Positions 23,072 through 34,500 of a DNA stretch of 64,000 nucleotides are shown in pieces. Source of the DNA: Cricetomys ansorgei (lineage: Eukaryota; Chordata; Mammalia; Rodentia; Nesomyidae); NCBI GenBank assembly GCA_026225945.1, contig JAMJFZ010001816.1:5695501-5759500 (forward strand), in the 5' to 3' direction. The first letter of the stretch is position 1, and each line of letters starts with the position of its first letter. The notes beneath the pieces are model-generated. The model worked only from the letters and a program-made list of their open reading frames with translations, searched no databases and had not been told where the DNA came from. The translations under genes were made by a program, and so were the position numbers.

Positions 23072-23350
23072 TGAGGGGCGGGGAGACGGTTCAGTCGCAA
23101 GGCACTTGTAGGGCAAAGTATGAGGATCTAAATTTGACACTCACCACCCTTGTAAAAAAAAATCTTAAGCATGAAACTGTCACGTGCCTGTGAGATCCAC
23201 CCTGGGAGCAGGAGGTAAGAGGGTTACCGGGGCTCACTGGCCAGTTGGCATTGCCGTATCCGTGAGCTCCGGGTTCAGTGAGAGACCCTGTCTTGAAAAG
23301 TGAAGTGATGGCAGTATGGAAAGATACCCAGCATTGACCTCTGACCTTCA
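23072..23350 (+). mobile_element. B4-family SINE
   Basis: ID/tRNA-like head 'ggggagacggttcagtcgca' and 'aggatctaaatttgacactc', then the B1-like body 'gagatccaccctgggagca' and 'gagagaccctgtcttga', and the tail 'tgacctctgaccttcacctg'. Full-length in outline, diverged. Confidence 0.75.
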
Positions 23351-23519
23351 CCTGTATGTACACGGTGGTGATGGATGCTAATGGCAGTGGTCCAGACACA
23401 CAAAGGATCAGCGTCAACGAACTCCAAGTGATGTGGGAGTTTACATGAAACTGCAAGGATGATATGCTCTTTGACCTTCAGCCCCATTCACATTCCTACC
23501 CTGTCTCCTGCACCCAGAC
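23351..23519. other. Unassigned sequence
   Basis: Nothing recognised. Confidence 0.5.
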
Positions 23520-23720
23520 CATCTACACTGACTACACTCTTCTCCCCAATCCACATCACCTGGTCACACTTCCTGCCTTTCAGTCTGAATCCCAGCATCC
23601 TTAGCTGAGCGCTTCCTTGTCGCACTCAGGTACTGCTCCCCTGATGGCCTGGAACCTCCTACACTTCTACCCCCACCGTGTCTACAACTCATCTGATTTT
23701 AAACCCCTGCTACATAACGC
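23520..23720 (+). mobile_element. Possible L2 LINE trace
   Basis: Pyrimidine-rich text with 'gtactgctcccctgatggcc' and 'tggaacctcctacacttct' resembles the L2 3' segment for 'gctgttccctctgcctggaa'. Weak match. Confidence 0.3.
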
Positions 23721-25599
23721 GGAACCTGTCCACTATTAGACTTCACATAAATACTTAGACGAATGTAACCCAAAGGCCCTGGCCATTCCCTTTAATTAAC
23801 CTGACCATTGTTTTCCTATTACTGACCTGGATAAAGCACCCGCAGAAGTATTTAAGTGACGAAGCTTATGTCTGTTCCGTTTCTGATTTCCACGCTTCTC
23901 ATTAGACGTCCTTTCCCACCTTTCTTTTTCTTTCCTTCAAACAACTGCAGTTTCAAAATCACGTCTCAACTCAAGGGTTAAAAGGGACTTGAGGTCAGAG
24001 GAGTTGACAAGGTGAACTGCCCAGTCACTGGCTAAACAGGCAGCAGGATGCGTGCAGCGTAGCTGTAGAGAAGTGAGACTGTAGAGGTCTCGGTACAACA
24101 CGCCTGGAGCAGCTAAGGAAAGCACACTAGAAAGCCACAGCCCACGCCCCCCTTCACCCACTCCAGGGGATGCTCTGTGCTGCCCCCGAGCAGGCAGCTT
24201 CCTGTGGTGCAAGGCTACCTGTGTCTTTACACCCTGCCCAGAGCAGGCAAGCACCCCATGGTGCAAGGCTACCTATGTCTTTACAGCTCCCCCCTCTCTC
24301 CGCAAGCCTCCAGCCCACCATTCTAGCCTTGGTGTGCTGACATCTTGCTCACTATATTACTAGAACAACGGGACCCATCCAAACAGTTCTGCAGAGATAG
24401 ATGTCACTCAAAGCAAATGCCCAGAAGTTTGCCCTTGTCCACACAGCAGCATCCACCCACAGCCTCACCCTAGACTCTGCTTCTGCCTTGCAGATGGAGG
24501 ATCCTATTCCTCCTTGTCTCTTCAAGGATACCTAGCATTTGTTATTTATTCTCACCTCTCTTCTACAGTATCAACTCTGTGTTCTCTGCATCACCTTATC
24601 TAATGAAACAGAAGAGCTTCTTAGCAGTATTTCCAATGAACTCTTATGAGTAGGGCTTTTTATCTTAACTCTTCCGGTCAGGTTTGAGATCAATACCTGG
24701 AACACTTTCACCTTCAGAACCCCATGGAGGTCTACAAAGTGCACCACGCTGCCCAAACCATGCTCACATCTCTGGCTTAACCTTGTTGAAACTTCAGTGG
24801 CACCTGAGATCAATCAATTTTAATACCAACATCTTCCCAGACACTCCATATTACTGGGAAGTCTGGTTCTTCTCCATCTCCCAAATTTCCCTGTTGCTTA
24901 TCCTAAACTTAACCTCGATTTCTCTTCTCTAAGTGTGGTCACTCTCTTGGTAACTCAAGTTATACAGGTACATATATTGAATCAAGGTATATAGATTGAA
25001 ATGCCGTTTGCATGGGATGACACGTCAAAACTACGTAACAGGTCTCTTGACTTATGTAGGGAGGAGATCTGGAGACTCTGATGGTGGATTGCAACCCCTT
25101 TCTCCTGCAGCCCAAGTTCCTGCAATCATTTTGACCTCCTCTCTTTGCTGTATCTGACATCATCAGCAAATTCGGTTGCTACAATTATTTTTTAATTTAA
25201 TCGACATTTTATACCATTATTAAAGAATTCTATGTCGCGGGCAACTTCACCAATTTAAAAGGAGCCACAAATGCAATGAAGAATGCACACCAAGGAACCC
25301 TAGAATAAGCCACAGTTGTGCCTGCTCCCCCAGATCTCGCCTCACCCCCTGCTGCCACGAGCTCTCTTCTGCCTCACCCCCACAGCATCTAATCACATCT
25401 CGTCGAATTCTGTTTTGAAAGAAATACAAATCCACAGTGAGTTTCAGGACAGTGTAAGGAGGTTCTAGGAAGCCTTCACCTGTATTCCTCCCCTGGCTAC
25501 ATCCTCACCTACAGCACAGTTTCAAGAGCAGGAAACGGACACTGACGGTGAGTGAGATAAGTTCCAAGTCCCCTGAAGGTATGTGCAAGGTCACATAAG
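23721..25599. other. Unassigned sequence
   Basis: No gene or repeat family named. 24180-24280 contains a short imperfect duplication of 'caaggctacctgtgtcttta' (again at about 24259 as 'caaggctacctatgtcttta'). Confidence 0.45.
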
Positions 25600-25945
25600 G
25601 TCCTCTGTGGCCAATTTGTAGACATGTCCCCTCCCCACAGAGCACTCCCCATGCTGAGCTCACTGCCAAGTCCCTTGCCCTTGCACCCGTATTCCCTCTC
25701 TATGACTACGCCCATTTCACCAATTTCATGCAAATGGAGACACTCGGAATGCGACTTTTGGAGACCGGCATCTCTTTCCACTAAGAAGAATTCCCTGAGA
25801 TGCTTAGACATTACTGGAAGAAAATTTTAGCTATTTTCCCTTTACAGATACTGCAAACAAAACCCCTAGGAATCGTTGTGCACACGTTCTTGTGTAAACC
25901 TAAGTTTTCATCTCTCTGTGATGGGTGCCTGGGGCTGAAGTTCTA
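25600..25945 (-). mobile_element. Old L1 (L1M/HAL1-like) 3' fragment
   Basis: 'ttcatgcaaatggagacact', 'ggaatgcgacttttggagac' and 'cacacgttcttgtgtaaacc' with 'taagttttcatctctctg' are reversed blocks of the mammalian L1 ORF2 3' end/3' UTR. No open frame remains. Confidence 0.65.
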
Positions 25946-26154
25946 GAGTTGCCTGTGAAGGTTCTGTGCTCTGTTTGCTCAGTTTTGATGCACTGTGTGT
26001 TGTGTTTGATGCCGCAGATACCCGTGAGACTGTGATACCGCAGAGCGCCTGGACTGTTTGCCTCCCAGGATGTATCTTGACACCCTGGTCCATGTCACTG
26101 CCCTCCCTCTCTGGGGTCACTCTAATGGACTTAACTGAGCTCTCCTCATCTTTC
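25946..26154. other. Unassigned sequence
   Basis: Nothing recognised. Confidence 0.5.
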
Positions 26155-26156
26155 TC

Positions 26157-26202
<46 letters not shown>

Positions 26203-26449
26203 TGTCTGTCTGTCTGTGTCTCTGTGTGTCTCTGTCTCTCTCTGTCTTTCTCTCTCTCTCTCCCCCTGTGTGTGTGTGTGTGTGTATGTGTGTGTTGTGT
26301 GTCTCTTTCTCTCTCTCTCTCTCTGTCTGTGTGTCTCTTTCTCTCTCTCTCTCTCTCTGTGTCTCTGTGTGTGTGTGTCTCTCTCTCTCCCCCTCTGTGT
26401 GTGTGTGTCTGTGTGTGTGTGTGTGTGTCTGTGTGTGTGTCTGTGTGTG

Positions 26450-26487
<38 letters not shown>

Positions 26488-26562
26488 TGTGTGTGTGTCT
26501 GTGTGTCTGTGTGTCTGTGTGTGTCTGTGTGTGTCTCTTTCTCTCCCTCTCTCTCTTTCTCC
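26155..26562. repeat. Composite (TG)n/(TC)n array
   Basis: About 408 bp in which TG blocks alternate with TC blocks several times, linked by TCTG and TTTC units. Frames of up to 244 codons on the minus strand and 231 on the plus strand cross it and are almost entirely repeat translation. Confidence 0.97.
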
Positions 26563-26664
26563 CACCCAGCTCCTCTGAATCCAGCACCAGAGTGCCTGGC
26601 AAAGGGAAAGTCAGATTGTCTTTGTCTCCTGGGCCTGAACAACAGCTTCCCTTCTAAGTAAAAT

Positions 26665-27090
26665 TCTTCACCTTGACCTATAAGAGCCTCTGTGATTTGA
26701 CTCCTAACTGTTATGTGACTCCATGTCTAATCAGTAGCCCTGTCAGTCACTTCCCTCCAACAACTACAGTGGCTTATCTGTTCTGCATTACACACTGGGC
26801 GTTGCCTCTGAGTAATTGCAATGCTGTTCCTTCGGTCTGGGGTGTTTTTCCCAAAGAGCCCATTTCCACTGTTTCTTGGGACCTTCTTCAAGCATCTGCT
26901 CTGGTTTTCACTCCAACACATCCACCCTGCGTACTTGGCTTTTTCTGTTATCTCGTGCCCTTCACTGGAATGCACGCCCCTTGAGGCAGTCTTTTGCTCG
27001 CTGCTGAATCCTCTATAACTAGATAATTTCTCACATATGACAGATGCTCATGGACTATGTTTTTAGTGGTGAATGGGTGGGCAAATAAAT
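26665..27090 (+). mobile_element. L2 LINE 3' end
   Basis: 'ctataagagcctctgtgatt', 'gctgttccttcggtctgggg', 'ctgctgaatcctctataact' and the terminal 'gacagatgctcatggact...gaatgggtgggcaaataaata' follow the L2 consensus order through to its 3' end. Frames of 60-103 codons here are fossil LINE sequence. Confidence 0.78.
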
Positions 27091-27734
27091 AAACAATCGC
27101 CACGTGGAAAAGTACAGTCACCAGCATTTTATGTTCATTTATATTTTACAATATTGAGGACGGACACACTGAAACAGATGCAAGGCGACACCCAGTAAGG
27201 AATTAAACAGCTCCTAGGAAAATAGTGAAAAAGATATGTTTGAAAATGTGCTTCTCAATATGTGCCATTTGGATATTTTTCTCGCGTTTTTATATCACTG
27301 GGACAAAATTCTGGAGCAGTTCCAGTTCTGAAGCTTAAAGTAAGGACACACACATTAGGAAGCTAAGCAGGAAGTCACCAGAATACACCCTGAAAACCCA
27401 GAGAACAAGGCCAAACTGAACTGGCATTCTCCTTTGGCTCTTAATGACAACAGAAAAATGAGATCCTTTCCTCCTATAATAGTTTCTTGAAACCTGAAAG
27501 AATAATCTCTTGTCTTATTATCCACTACCTTGTACTTTTGAATCAGTTTTATGCTTGATAAGAGAATGTAATCAAATAACAATTAAGGAAACGGCTCAAA
27601 GCGAGCATAAGGATATTCAAAGCCAGCCAGAAGGATCTTTAAAAGCTGAGAAAGACCAGTGTACACCATGAGCATGCTCAAAAATAGTCCAAATGGGCTG
27701 GTTAATATTTGTTACCATCACTTGCTATTTTAAG
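27091..27734. other. Unassigned sequence
   Basis: No gene or repeat recognised. Confidence 0.5.
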
Positions 27735-27808
27735 AGCTTTACCTGAAAACAGGTAGCGTTTATGCCACACGCACTACGGTCCAGGGACCGTTCTCAGAAC
27801 CTCGAGTA
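27735..27808 (+). mobile_element. Possible MIR/L2 end fragment
   Basis: 'gccacacgcactacggtcca' with 'gggaccgttctcag' recalls the 'ctactatgtgccaggcactgt' block found in MIR. Short and uncertain. Confidence 0.3.
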
Positions 27809-27810
27809 TA

Positions 27811-28160
27811 TGCTGTGGTGTGAATGTGCCCTATAGTCATGTAGAGGAAATGTAATTCCCAGTGTGACAGTGTTGGGAGGGAGGTGGACCTTCAGACGTG
27901 ATTAACCCATAAAAGAAGGTTAGCAGCATTGTGCTGGGGGTGGGGGGGTGGGGGGCAGGGGTGGGTGAGAGACTGTCAGTTGCCTCCCATCACTCTCTCC
28001 ACACATCTCCTATTATTCCCCCCCCCACCATGAAATAATACAACAAGAAGGCCCTTGCCAGATGCAGACCCCTCGGCTCGCTTTCAGAACTCTGAGAAAT
28101 CTGTCTTGTTCTTTTTAATTAGAAACTAAGAAATCTCGGATATCCTTACAGAAGTGTAAA
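27811..28160 (+). mobile_element. MLT1 LTR (ERVL-MaLR)
   Basis: Starts 'tgctgtggtgtgaatgtgcc'; then 'aattcccagtgtgacagtgt', 'gggaggtggaccttcagac', 'acaagaaggcccttgccaga' and the end region 'aactctgagaaatctgtctt', all in MLT1 order. A G-rich tract (27936-27966) and a C9 run (28018-28026) have expanded within it. Old, pre-rodent insertion. Confidence 0.85.
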
Positions 28161-28389
28161 ATGCACACGGAGAGTATATTAATTCTTCGTATCTGCTCTG
28201 AGACCACGCTGTAATGTTACAAGCAGCTTGCACATTACAGACATTTTAGTACTGCGGCCAAGCCATACCACTAATGAGTGAGGCCCCAGGACATGCAACG
28301 GACTCGAGAGTTTGAACTCTACACTTTGCCTCTCTGCTCCATGCTAACATTTGGCTTAAATACATTGACCCAATTGTTGCAATAAATGT
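28161..28389. other. Unassigned sequence
   Basis: Nothing recognised. Confidence 0.5.
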
Positions 28390-28510
28390 TGAAAATGACT
28401 CCCAAAAGTCACAGGGGAGAGAATTGGAGCTCAGAGAGGTGAAGGATGCAGAAAGGGGTATTTATACTTAGTACTACGCGACTGTAAAGCCCATTGCCAA
28501 GACCTCTTCC
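28390..28510 (-). mobile_element. Possible MIR fragment
   Basis: 'ggagctcagagaggtgaagg' matches the reversed MIR block for 'ctcagagaggttaagt'; the flanks are too diverged to be sure. Confidence 0.4.
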
Positions 28511-28799
28511 TTCTCTCTTTTTCTCCCATCATGCCCCTGTGGAAAGCTGAGGTATTCCTCATGGCCTACCCACTCCCATCGCTCTTCCTCCCAGCCTGGA
28601 AGAATCAACACACAGCAATTATCTACTATTAAATCTTTCCTTTTGATAGATAATACTGTTTAAGTCAAAGGACCTTTTTATTGGTCAAGCTTCGGACCCC
28701 AAGATAAAAGTCTTGGAAAGAATAATGGAAATATCTTTGTTGTTGGATCTGACTACAGATCACACCCCTGAGCTCTTAGCGTTGTTTATGAGCAAGGCT
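28511..28799. other. Unassigned sequence
   Basis: Nothing recognised. Confidence 0.5.
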
Positions 28800-28960
28800 A
28801 GCTCAAACCATTGTAAGGCTCACTAACTATGTAATCTCTGACAAGTCTGCAACCTCTTTGTACCTCAGTTTACCATCTGCAAAAAAAAAGAGGGGTAGAT
28901 TTTAAAACATCTATCTTGGAAGGCTCAAGGCACAAGGAAATGCAACAGTGTTTGTTCTTA
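28800..28960 (+). mobile_element. MIR SINE
   Basis: 'tgacaagtctgcaacctctt' with 'tgtacctcagtttaccatct' and 'gcaaaa' is the MIR core for 'gacaagtcacttaacctctctgtgcctcagtttcc'. Downstream 'aggctcaaggcacaaggaa' is a degraded end. Confidence 0.75.
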
Positions 28961-30837
28961 GCATCATATTTATCCCATCCCTGGCCACTGCCTGGCATGG
29001 AATCAAGAGCCAGGTTTTCCTACCTATTCCCATGGCACGGAACAAGGAGCTAGGCATTCCCCCTTCCTCCTCTGCCAGTCTCTCCCCCCTTTCTTCTATC
29101 AGCCATCAAGAGAACTTATTTTCTGCCTGATGGAGTGGAGAATCGAGTTGGCTTAATAATATTTACTATTTATATACTGCTTATCTTCCTTAAAAGACCT
29201 CTGTGCAACCAACATTTCTTTCCGTGAGACTAACCACAGGAAGATTCTTCAAAGGGAAATTTCTGAGAGAGTTGTCATGGGCCTTCTTTTCAGAAGTGGT
29301 CTCGATGGTTTACGTTTGCTTACCCTGAGAAATGTTACACAAACTTCTCAGAAACAAGAAGTTCCATAGGACAAAATACTCGTGATGCTCAAACTGCAAA
29401 CAAATTAGATCTGTTTTGCATTTTTGGGCATGTGAGAGTAATTTGCATTCGTCTAGGCACTTTGCATGCTGCTTCTTGGGCTTCTTTTAAGAAAAATTGA
29501 AGAAGAGGTATTGAAAAGAGAACAGTTAGATAAAACCACAGTAGCCTTCGCTGCTGTGACCTGCCATGGAGATTGGGAGGAAGCAGGCTGCTAAGCAATA
29601 TGATCCTTCTCCTTGCACAATTTGCTGGCAATGCTGACTTCTTGGCTTCCCCCTTCTCTTTCAGGGGACTGCTGGTTTTCCTCATTTGTAATCTATCCCC
29701 AAGATGGGTGAATCTTCAACTATTCACCTTTAACTCTTTCCTGTTCTAGAACACCAAGAAAACTCTGAAACGCAGAAACAGAAACTGTGTACTGCTCTCT
29801 ATAGTTTCAGGAATATTGCCTGCCAGTTAGTAATCCTTAATTATAGTGCGGCATTGTACGGGAAGGAAAACTGCTCCAAGAAGTGTGGATGGAATCAGAT
29901 AACTGAGAGAAGCCTGCAAAGTCAGAGGTGTGGGGGATGTTTCCTAGACAGCATATCCGGAGTTACTCTGCTTCCTGTGTGCTGAGGCGAGTTCTACAGT
30001 CCTCTAAGGTAGAGATCTGTATCTGGCCACTAGGGACTCTCCTCAATGCAGCAGTGTGATTAACTGATGGATTTGGACTCTACTTTCTTTTCTTTCACAA
30101 TGTCTGGCCTATATTTTACCTAAAAGACTTTGGGCAGCTTATTATTTGGGACCTTTTTTTATTCTGCTCCCCTAGTCAGGCATGCTCAGCCAATGACCCC
30201 ATGGTAGAATTTTCTGGACCCTAGAGCCTCAGCCTCCTGGCTGTCAATGGCTATTACACAAAGCCTTCGATTGTCAATTGTTCCTTCTATCAGCTTTGAG
30301 TAGTCTGCCTTCCTTCACCTCAAAGATGAGAATTGTTTGGACATCTTGTTTTCAGGCATTCTGTCCACAGGCACCGATAAGAAGAGCTGAGTACAAATAA
30401 CCCTGGTGTACTTTCTTCGTTAGACTAGATGATTAAGTTATCAAGTTGGGAGTAACCTCAAGCCCACAGTGGTGAGATTTCAGCAGGATCTGTGCTCCCC
30501 GATGGATACAGAGAAAATACCTACAATTTTATTTCTGTACTTTATTCTAGTTCTCCTTGTTTCCACAGGTCTCCTTGAAGTCGGTGTCCTTAAACTTTGA
30601 TGATGAGGACATTATCTAATAAGGGCAGAGTCTTGGCTTTCTTCTCTTCACTTGTCAGTTAACGTCACACAGTTCCGTGATCGGAGAACGGACTTCTAGA
30701 CACTTGTCTCCTTAGGACAACAGGTTGTAAATAAGAACAACTTAAACAGTAGCTAAGACAGCATGAATCAACTACCACAGCGGATCAAATAACTCAAAAG
30801 CACCCGCCCTACCAAAGATGAGTCATTTTTCAATTGA
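28961..30837. other. Unassigned sequence
   Basis: No gene or named repeat. A splice-acceptor-like tract ends at 30568 and is followed by a 16-codon open frame; see the findings. Confidence 0.45.
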
Positions 30838-30932
30838 TTGAGCCACTGTGAATCTCAGACTGTCCTCGGGTGCTTGACTTTCCTGCCTAAGCCTCTCTAA
30901 TGCTGAAATTACAGACATGAGCCTAAGATGGG
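30838..30932 (-). mobile_element. B1-like SINE fragment
   Basis: 'tttcctgcctaagcctctct' with 'aatgctgaaattacagacat' is the reversed B1/7SL body ('cctgcctctgcctcccaagtgctgggattaaagg' in related copies). Old and incomplete. Confidence 0.55.
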
Positions 30933-30949
30933 CCCCTTTCTTATAGAAC

Positions 30950-31800
30950 CAATTACACCGAATGCAGGAGAGCTCCTTTCTAAGTAGTGTTCCTTCAATG
31001 TTATGTAAACTCCAAACCAGTATCTAATTGCTAATGTCAATAACCAGTTCAAACTGTGTCAAAGGTTTACAGCCCATGGTCTACAAAGTGATGAATGACA
31101 TCACACCCACGACGGCTTTCACGTATTTTTCTCTAGGGGTTTAAAGAATAAAGAGCAATGAGATTGAATCTCTCCTCAGAGTAATTGTGACAAGCTTGGC
31201 AAGCTCTCAGAACCTATTATAATAACAGAATGAGCTTTTCATCCTTTTGGCAAGGTTCATCATTTTGACACGAAAATGTAAAAAAGCCTGGTGTCAATAT
31301 TTTCCATAGGAATGGATGTACTGCTCCAAAGTCACGGCCCATCCAATCCCAAAGGAAGATATATCCCTATTGCTGAGATGAATTCAGTTCACTTTGGCAA
31401 ATGCCAGGGATTACTCAAGCCTCATAACTAATCGCTGTGGTTCTGAGCGGAGACACTGTTGCAGGGATGAAGTGCACTCATCTGCCATAGCAACATGCAT
31501 TTATTAACTGAACTCAACAAGCGGCATTAGCCACCTCTGTCAGGCTCAGGCATATGGGAGCTTGAACCTCAGTAGACATTGATCAAGGAATTACATTAAT
31601 TCCTGGCATGATGAATGCCACTGGCAAAGTGTATGGTCCAAAGGAGCATACAGTAATCCAAACCCCACAGTATTGTCATTATACTGGTCAAATATAAACA
31701 AATATGAGAATTTGCTTTTGGAGTTTTGTGAAGATAAAATGTGACATAAATGCAAACATATATTTGAACTATACGTAACTAGATAAAAGTCAGGGTCATT
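30950..31800. other. Repeat-free AT-rich stretch, possible conserved non-coding DNA
   Basis: About 850 bp without any recognisable repeat, between repeat-bearing sections. It contains several TAAT-type cores, for example around 31590-31600, and an ATTAAT tract. No open frame of note. Regulatory function is inference only. Confidence 0.3.
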
Positions 31801-33387
31801 TTGCTACAGCATGTAGTCTGCGCTATCAGAAGCAGCCATGGGTAATAAATACAGTTTTGATGTTTCTGTATATAAAAGGCATATTTTTCAGTCGGGCACA
31901 ATTGTCTGCGTGTCTGGCAACTTTCCAGGGCAAGTTTCTTCAAGCGGTGAACTAGGGATCCACTCCACTTGCTTCACCTTTGCGGAGCTTCGATATCTCA
32001 AGCTGTGCCTTCTGGGTCACTGTAGCATTAAAGGCCAAGAAAACAAGTGGTCAGCTCCTGGGCATGGACGACTAGATGCTCTGTCTTTCTGCAAAGGGAA
32101 ATGTGAGGCAGAACATGGGTGATGGGAAATGACTTATCTGTGTGTAGGAAGGGCAGGTGTTCCAATGAGTCCTGTAGCTTTTCTGAGACCGTTTGTTCAT
32201 CGATCAAAAAAGGAAGGGTAATCCAAGCTACCACCCAAAGGTTAGGGGTACATGAGACAACCTTAGACACTGCAAAGAGAAAATCCATTACCATCATCTC
32301 TACCACGGTCTTCAGCAACACCCATACCAACATGAAGGAGGAGAATAAATACTGAGTTAGAGGTGTAACAAGACCCAACCGGGTTCTGCCTGTGGAAACA
32401 GGACAGCAGCGTGGTCAGAGTCCCGATGGCAGCACCGTGCAGATTTCACTCACTCGGCGGCAGAGCAGTGGGTGAAACATCACCAGAGCAAACCCATCCC
32501 CTAATGTCCTGCAAAGTCCAAGTTGTCTGCACTTTTACCCAGTTTTCCTACTGGGTTAGTCTAAAATTGCCTAACCGGGTTAACAGACCCAGTTTTACAA
32601 ATTTAAAAATAAAGCTTAATATACTTAGTTATATAAGTATGTTCTTATTCTAGGGAAAAAAAATTACCCTGGGTTAGAGCTGAGGTATGTTGCTTGATAA
32701 CTAATGTTATTACTCCTTGTTTGCCCATTATGAAGGCAATGGCCCTGATCTAAATTGCAGACCCTCCTTTGCCTGACTAAAGCCCAAGAAACCAATAAAA
32801 AAAGCAATTCTTGGTTATCATTATCATTCCCAATTGTCTTTGGAAACATGGAAAGTCAGGTGGTATTTATCTGTTTGAGAAATACTTTATTTATTTATAC
32901 TATCTTAAGCAGCCATCCCAGGCACCAATATATCTGCTTAATATTCTGCTTTATTGCTTTAGTGATAGATACAGCCATTAGGTGAACAGCATGACAAATG
33001 TCCATTTGGGACCCTGCACAAATGATGTCGGGCTTTTTATCACATGCTTCAGCTTTCTATCTGCCTCCTCAGGCTGCTCACAGCCAGAGCAAAGAGGTAG
33101 TGTGCAGCGATATCAAAGGCAATATCAAAATTAGACACTGTCCCATAAAACAGGAGATGGGAGACAGTGAGATGGTGTCAGAGATCTCAAAGAGAAAAGT
33201 GAAAATGCAAAAAGCTTGAGGAGTTAATTTACCCATAACAAAGGCCTGCTCTAGGAAAAATTACCTGCCGGTAATTACTGAAAAATTAGTAACTATGTCA
33301 GAAAATCGAATAAAAGTTAAAATCCTGAAATGCATAAATATTGAAAGAACATTTAAACAAAATGTTCTTTTGTGTAAGTGTATATTT
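31801..33387. other. Unassigned sequence
   Basis: No gene or repeat family recognised. Overlapping frames at 31838-32122 (+) and 32028-32378 (-) show no known domain. 32537-32596 holds a small hairpin and palindrome. Confidence 0.45.
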
Positions 33388-33500
33388 AAGTCAGACATGG
33401 CAGGGCACACCTTAAACTCAACATTCAGGAGGCAGAGGCAGGTGGATCTCTGTGACAAAAGGTGATACTTTGTGGCACCCTGCCCCAGACAAACAAACAA
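33388..33500 (+). mobile_element. B1 SINE
   Basis: 'gacatggcagggcacacctt' and 'ggaggcagaggcaggtggat' with 'ctctgtgac' are B1 blocks in order. It ends in a 'caaacaaacaa' tail. Some internal bases are lost. Confidence 0.75.
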
Positions 33501-33602
33501 TAATCTATTTATATTTATTCTATGATTTAGAAACGTATCATTAATGCTTTGTCAAAGTTATACTTAAAGTTCTCAATAACAACGTATTAAGATTGAGTGC
33601 TC
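33501..33602. other. Unassigned spacer
   Basis: Nothing recognised. Confidence 0.5.
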
Positions 33603-33772
33603 ATTTTCTTTTAGATTTCAGTTTTATTTTATTTTATGCATGTGTTTGTGTGCCTGGGAGAGTTATATACACCATGGGCCTGTAGATGCCAGTTAGAACC
33701 CCAGGGCTTCAGGCTTGCCTAGAACTGGAATTAGGACTCATGTTCTTAACCATTGACCCCAGGACACGTTAT
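33603..33772 (-). mobile_element. B3-like SINE
   Basis: T-rich left end, 'tttattttatgcatgtgttt', 'gtagatgccagttagaaccc', 'aactggaattaggactcatg' and 'ttcttaaccattgacc' correspond to a reversed B3/B2 element. Strongly diverged. Confidence 0.6.
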
Positions 33773-34239
33773 TACAAAAACAATAGTAATAAGTGATAAA
33801 ATCTTGAAGAGTTTTCATACAAAAATAGAACTTAAGAAATCAAAAAAGATGGGTGACAGTTTTAAAAAATTATCATTTTAAAAGTACAAATAAAATTTTA
33901 GAAGAACAGCTAGACTAAGAACCGGAGATACAAAGAACATACTTTTTCAGCAGGTTGATTCACTGTTTTGCATCTTGAAGTCGGTTTTGCTTCTCGGTGG
34001 TAAAAAAGGGGACGCAGTTCTGGGTAAGTCCAGGAAGACACTGTCAATTTCACTTCCAAATGAGAATCTCAGTTTTGAGTGCTCCTCGGTGAAGGTGATT
34101 CGCTAAACGATCTTTTATTATTGCTGATAGAGACTCATTCTGAACTAAGTATCACAATTCATGACCTTTCTAGAATAATTCATGGAAATTACCTGCGCAT
34201 GAATACTATGTCACCCTGCAAACAAGCATGTGAGAACAT
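33773..34239. other. Unassigned AT-rich sequence
   Basis: Nothing recognised. Confidence 0.5.
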
Positions 34240-34500
34240 TTTAGCAGATGTTTATATATGTGTTGATGCTTATGTCTATGGGGTGGTGGTGAGAGGCATG
34301 TGACTGTAAGTAGATGCCATGTGTGCAGTGTGGTGTATGTATGTGTACCATGAGTGCACGGATCAGTGACTGTGTGTGACTGTACAGTGCGCCTCTGTGT
34401 TATGTGAGTTCACATGTGAATACACGTGTGAGTGTGTATGCAAGAATGTGCAAAAGGATCCACAGGTAAGTGTGTACGTATGAGCACAGGTAAGCTGTTA
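34240..34500. repeat. Degenerate TG-rich low-complexity region
   Basis: TGTG, TGTATG and GTGAGTG units recur throughout without a clean period. It is probably an eroded TG microsatellite. A tail of a TG-rich SINE is an alternative. Confidence 0.55.

Noticed and set aside
25908..26661. 244- and 231-codon frames with Glu/Arg/His/Thr or Cys/Val/Ser/Leu
   Set aside because: They are translations of the TG/TC array with short flanks; no domain.
26673..27018. 103-, 63- and 65-codon frames
   Set aside because: They lie in the 3' end of an L2 fossil.
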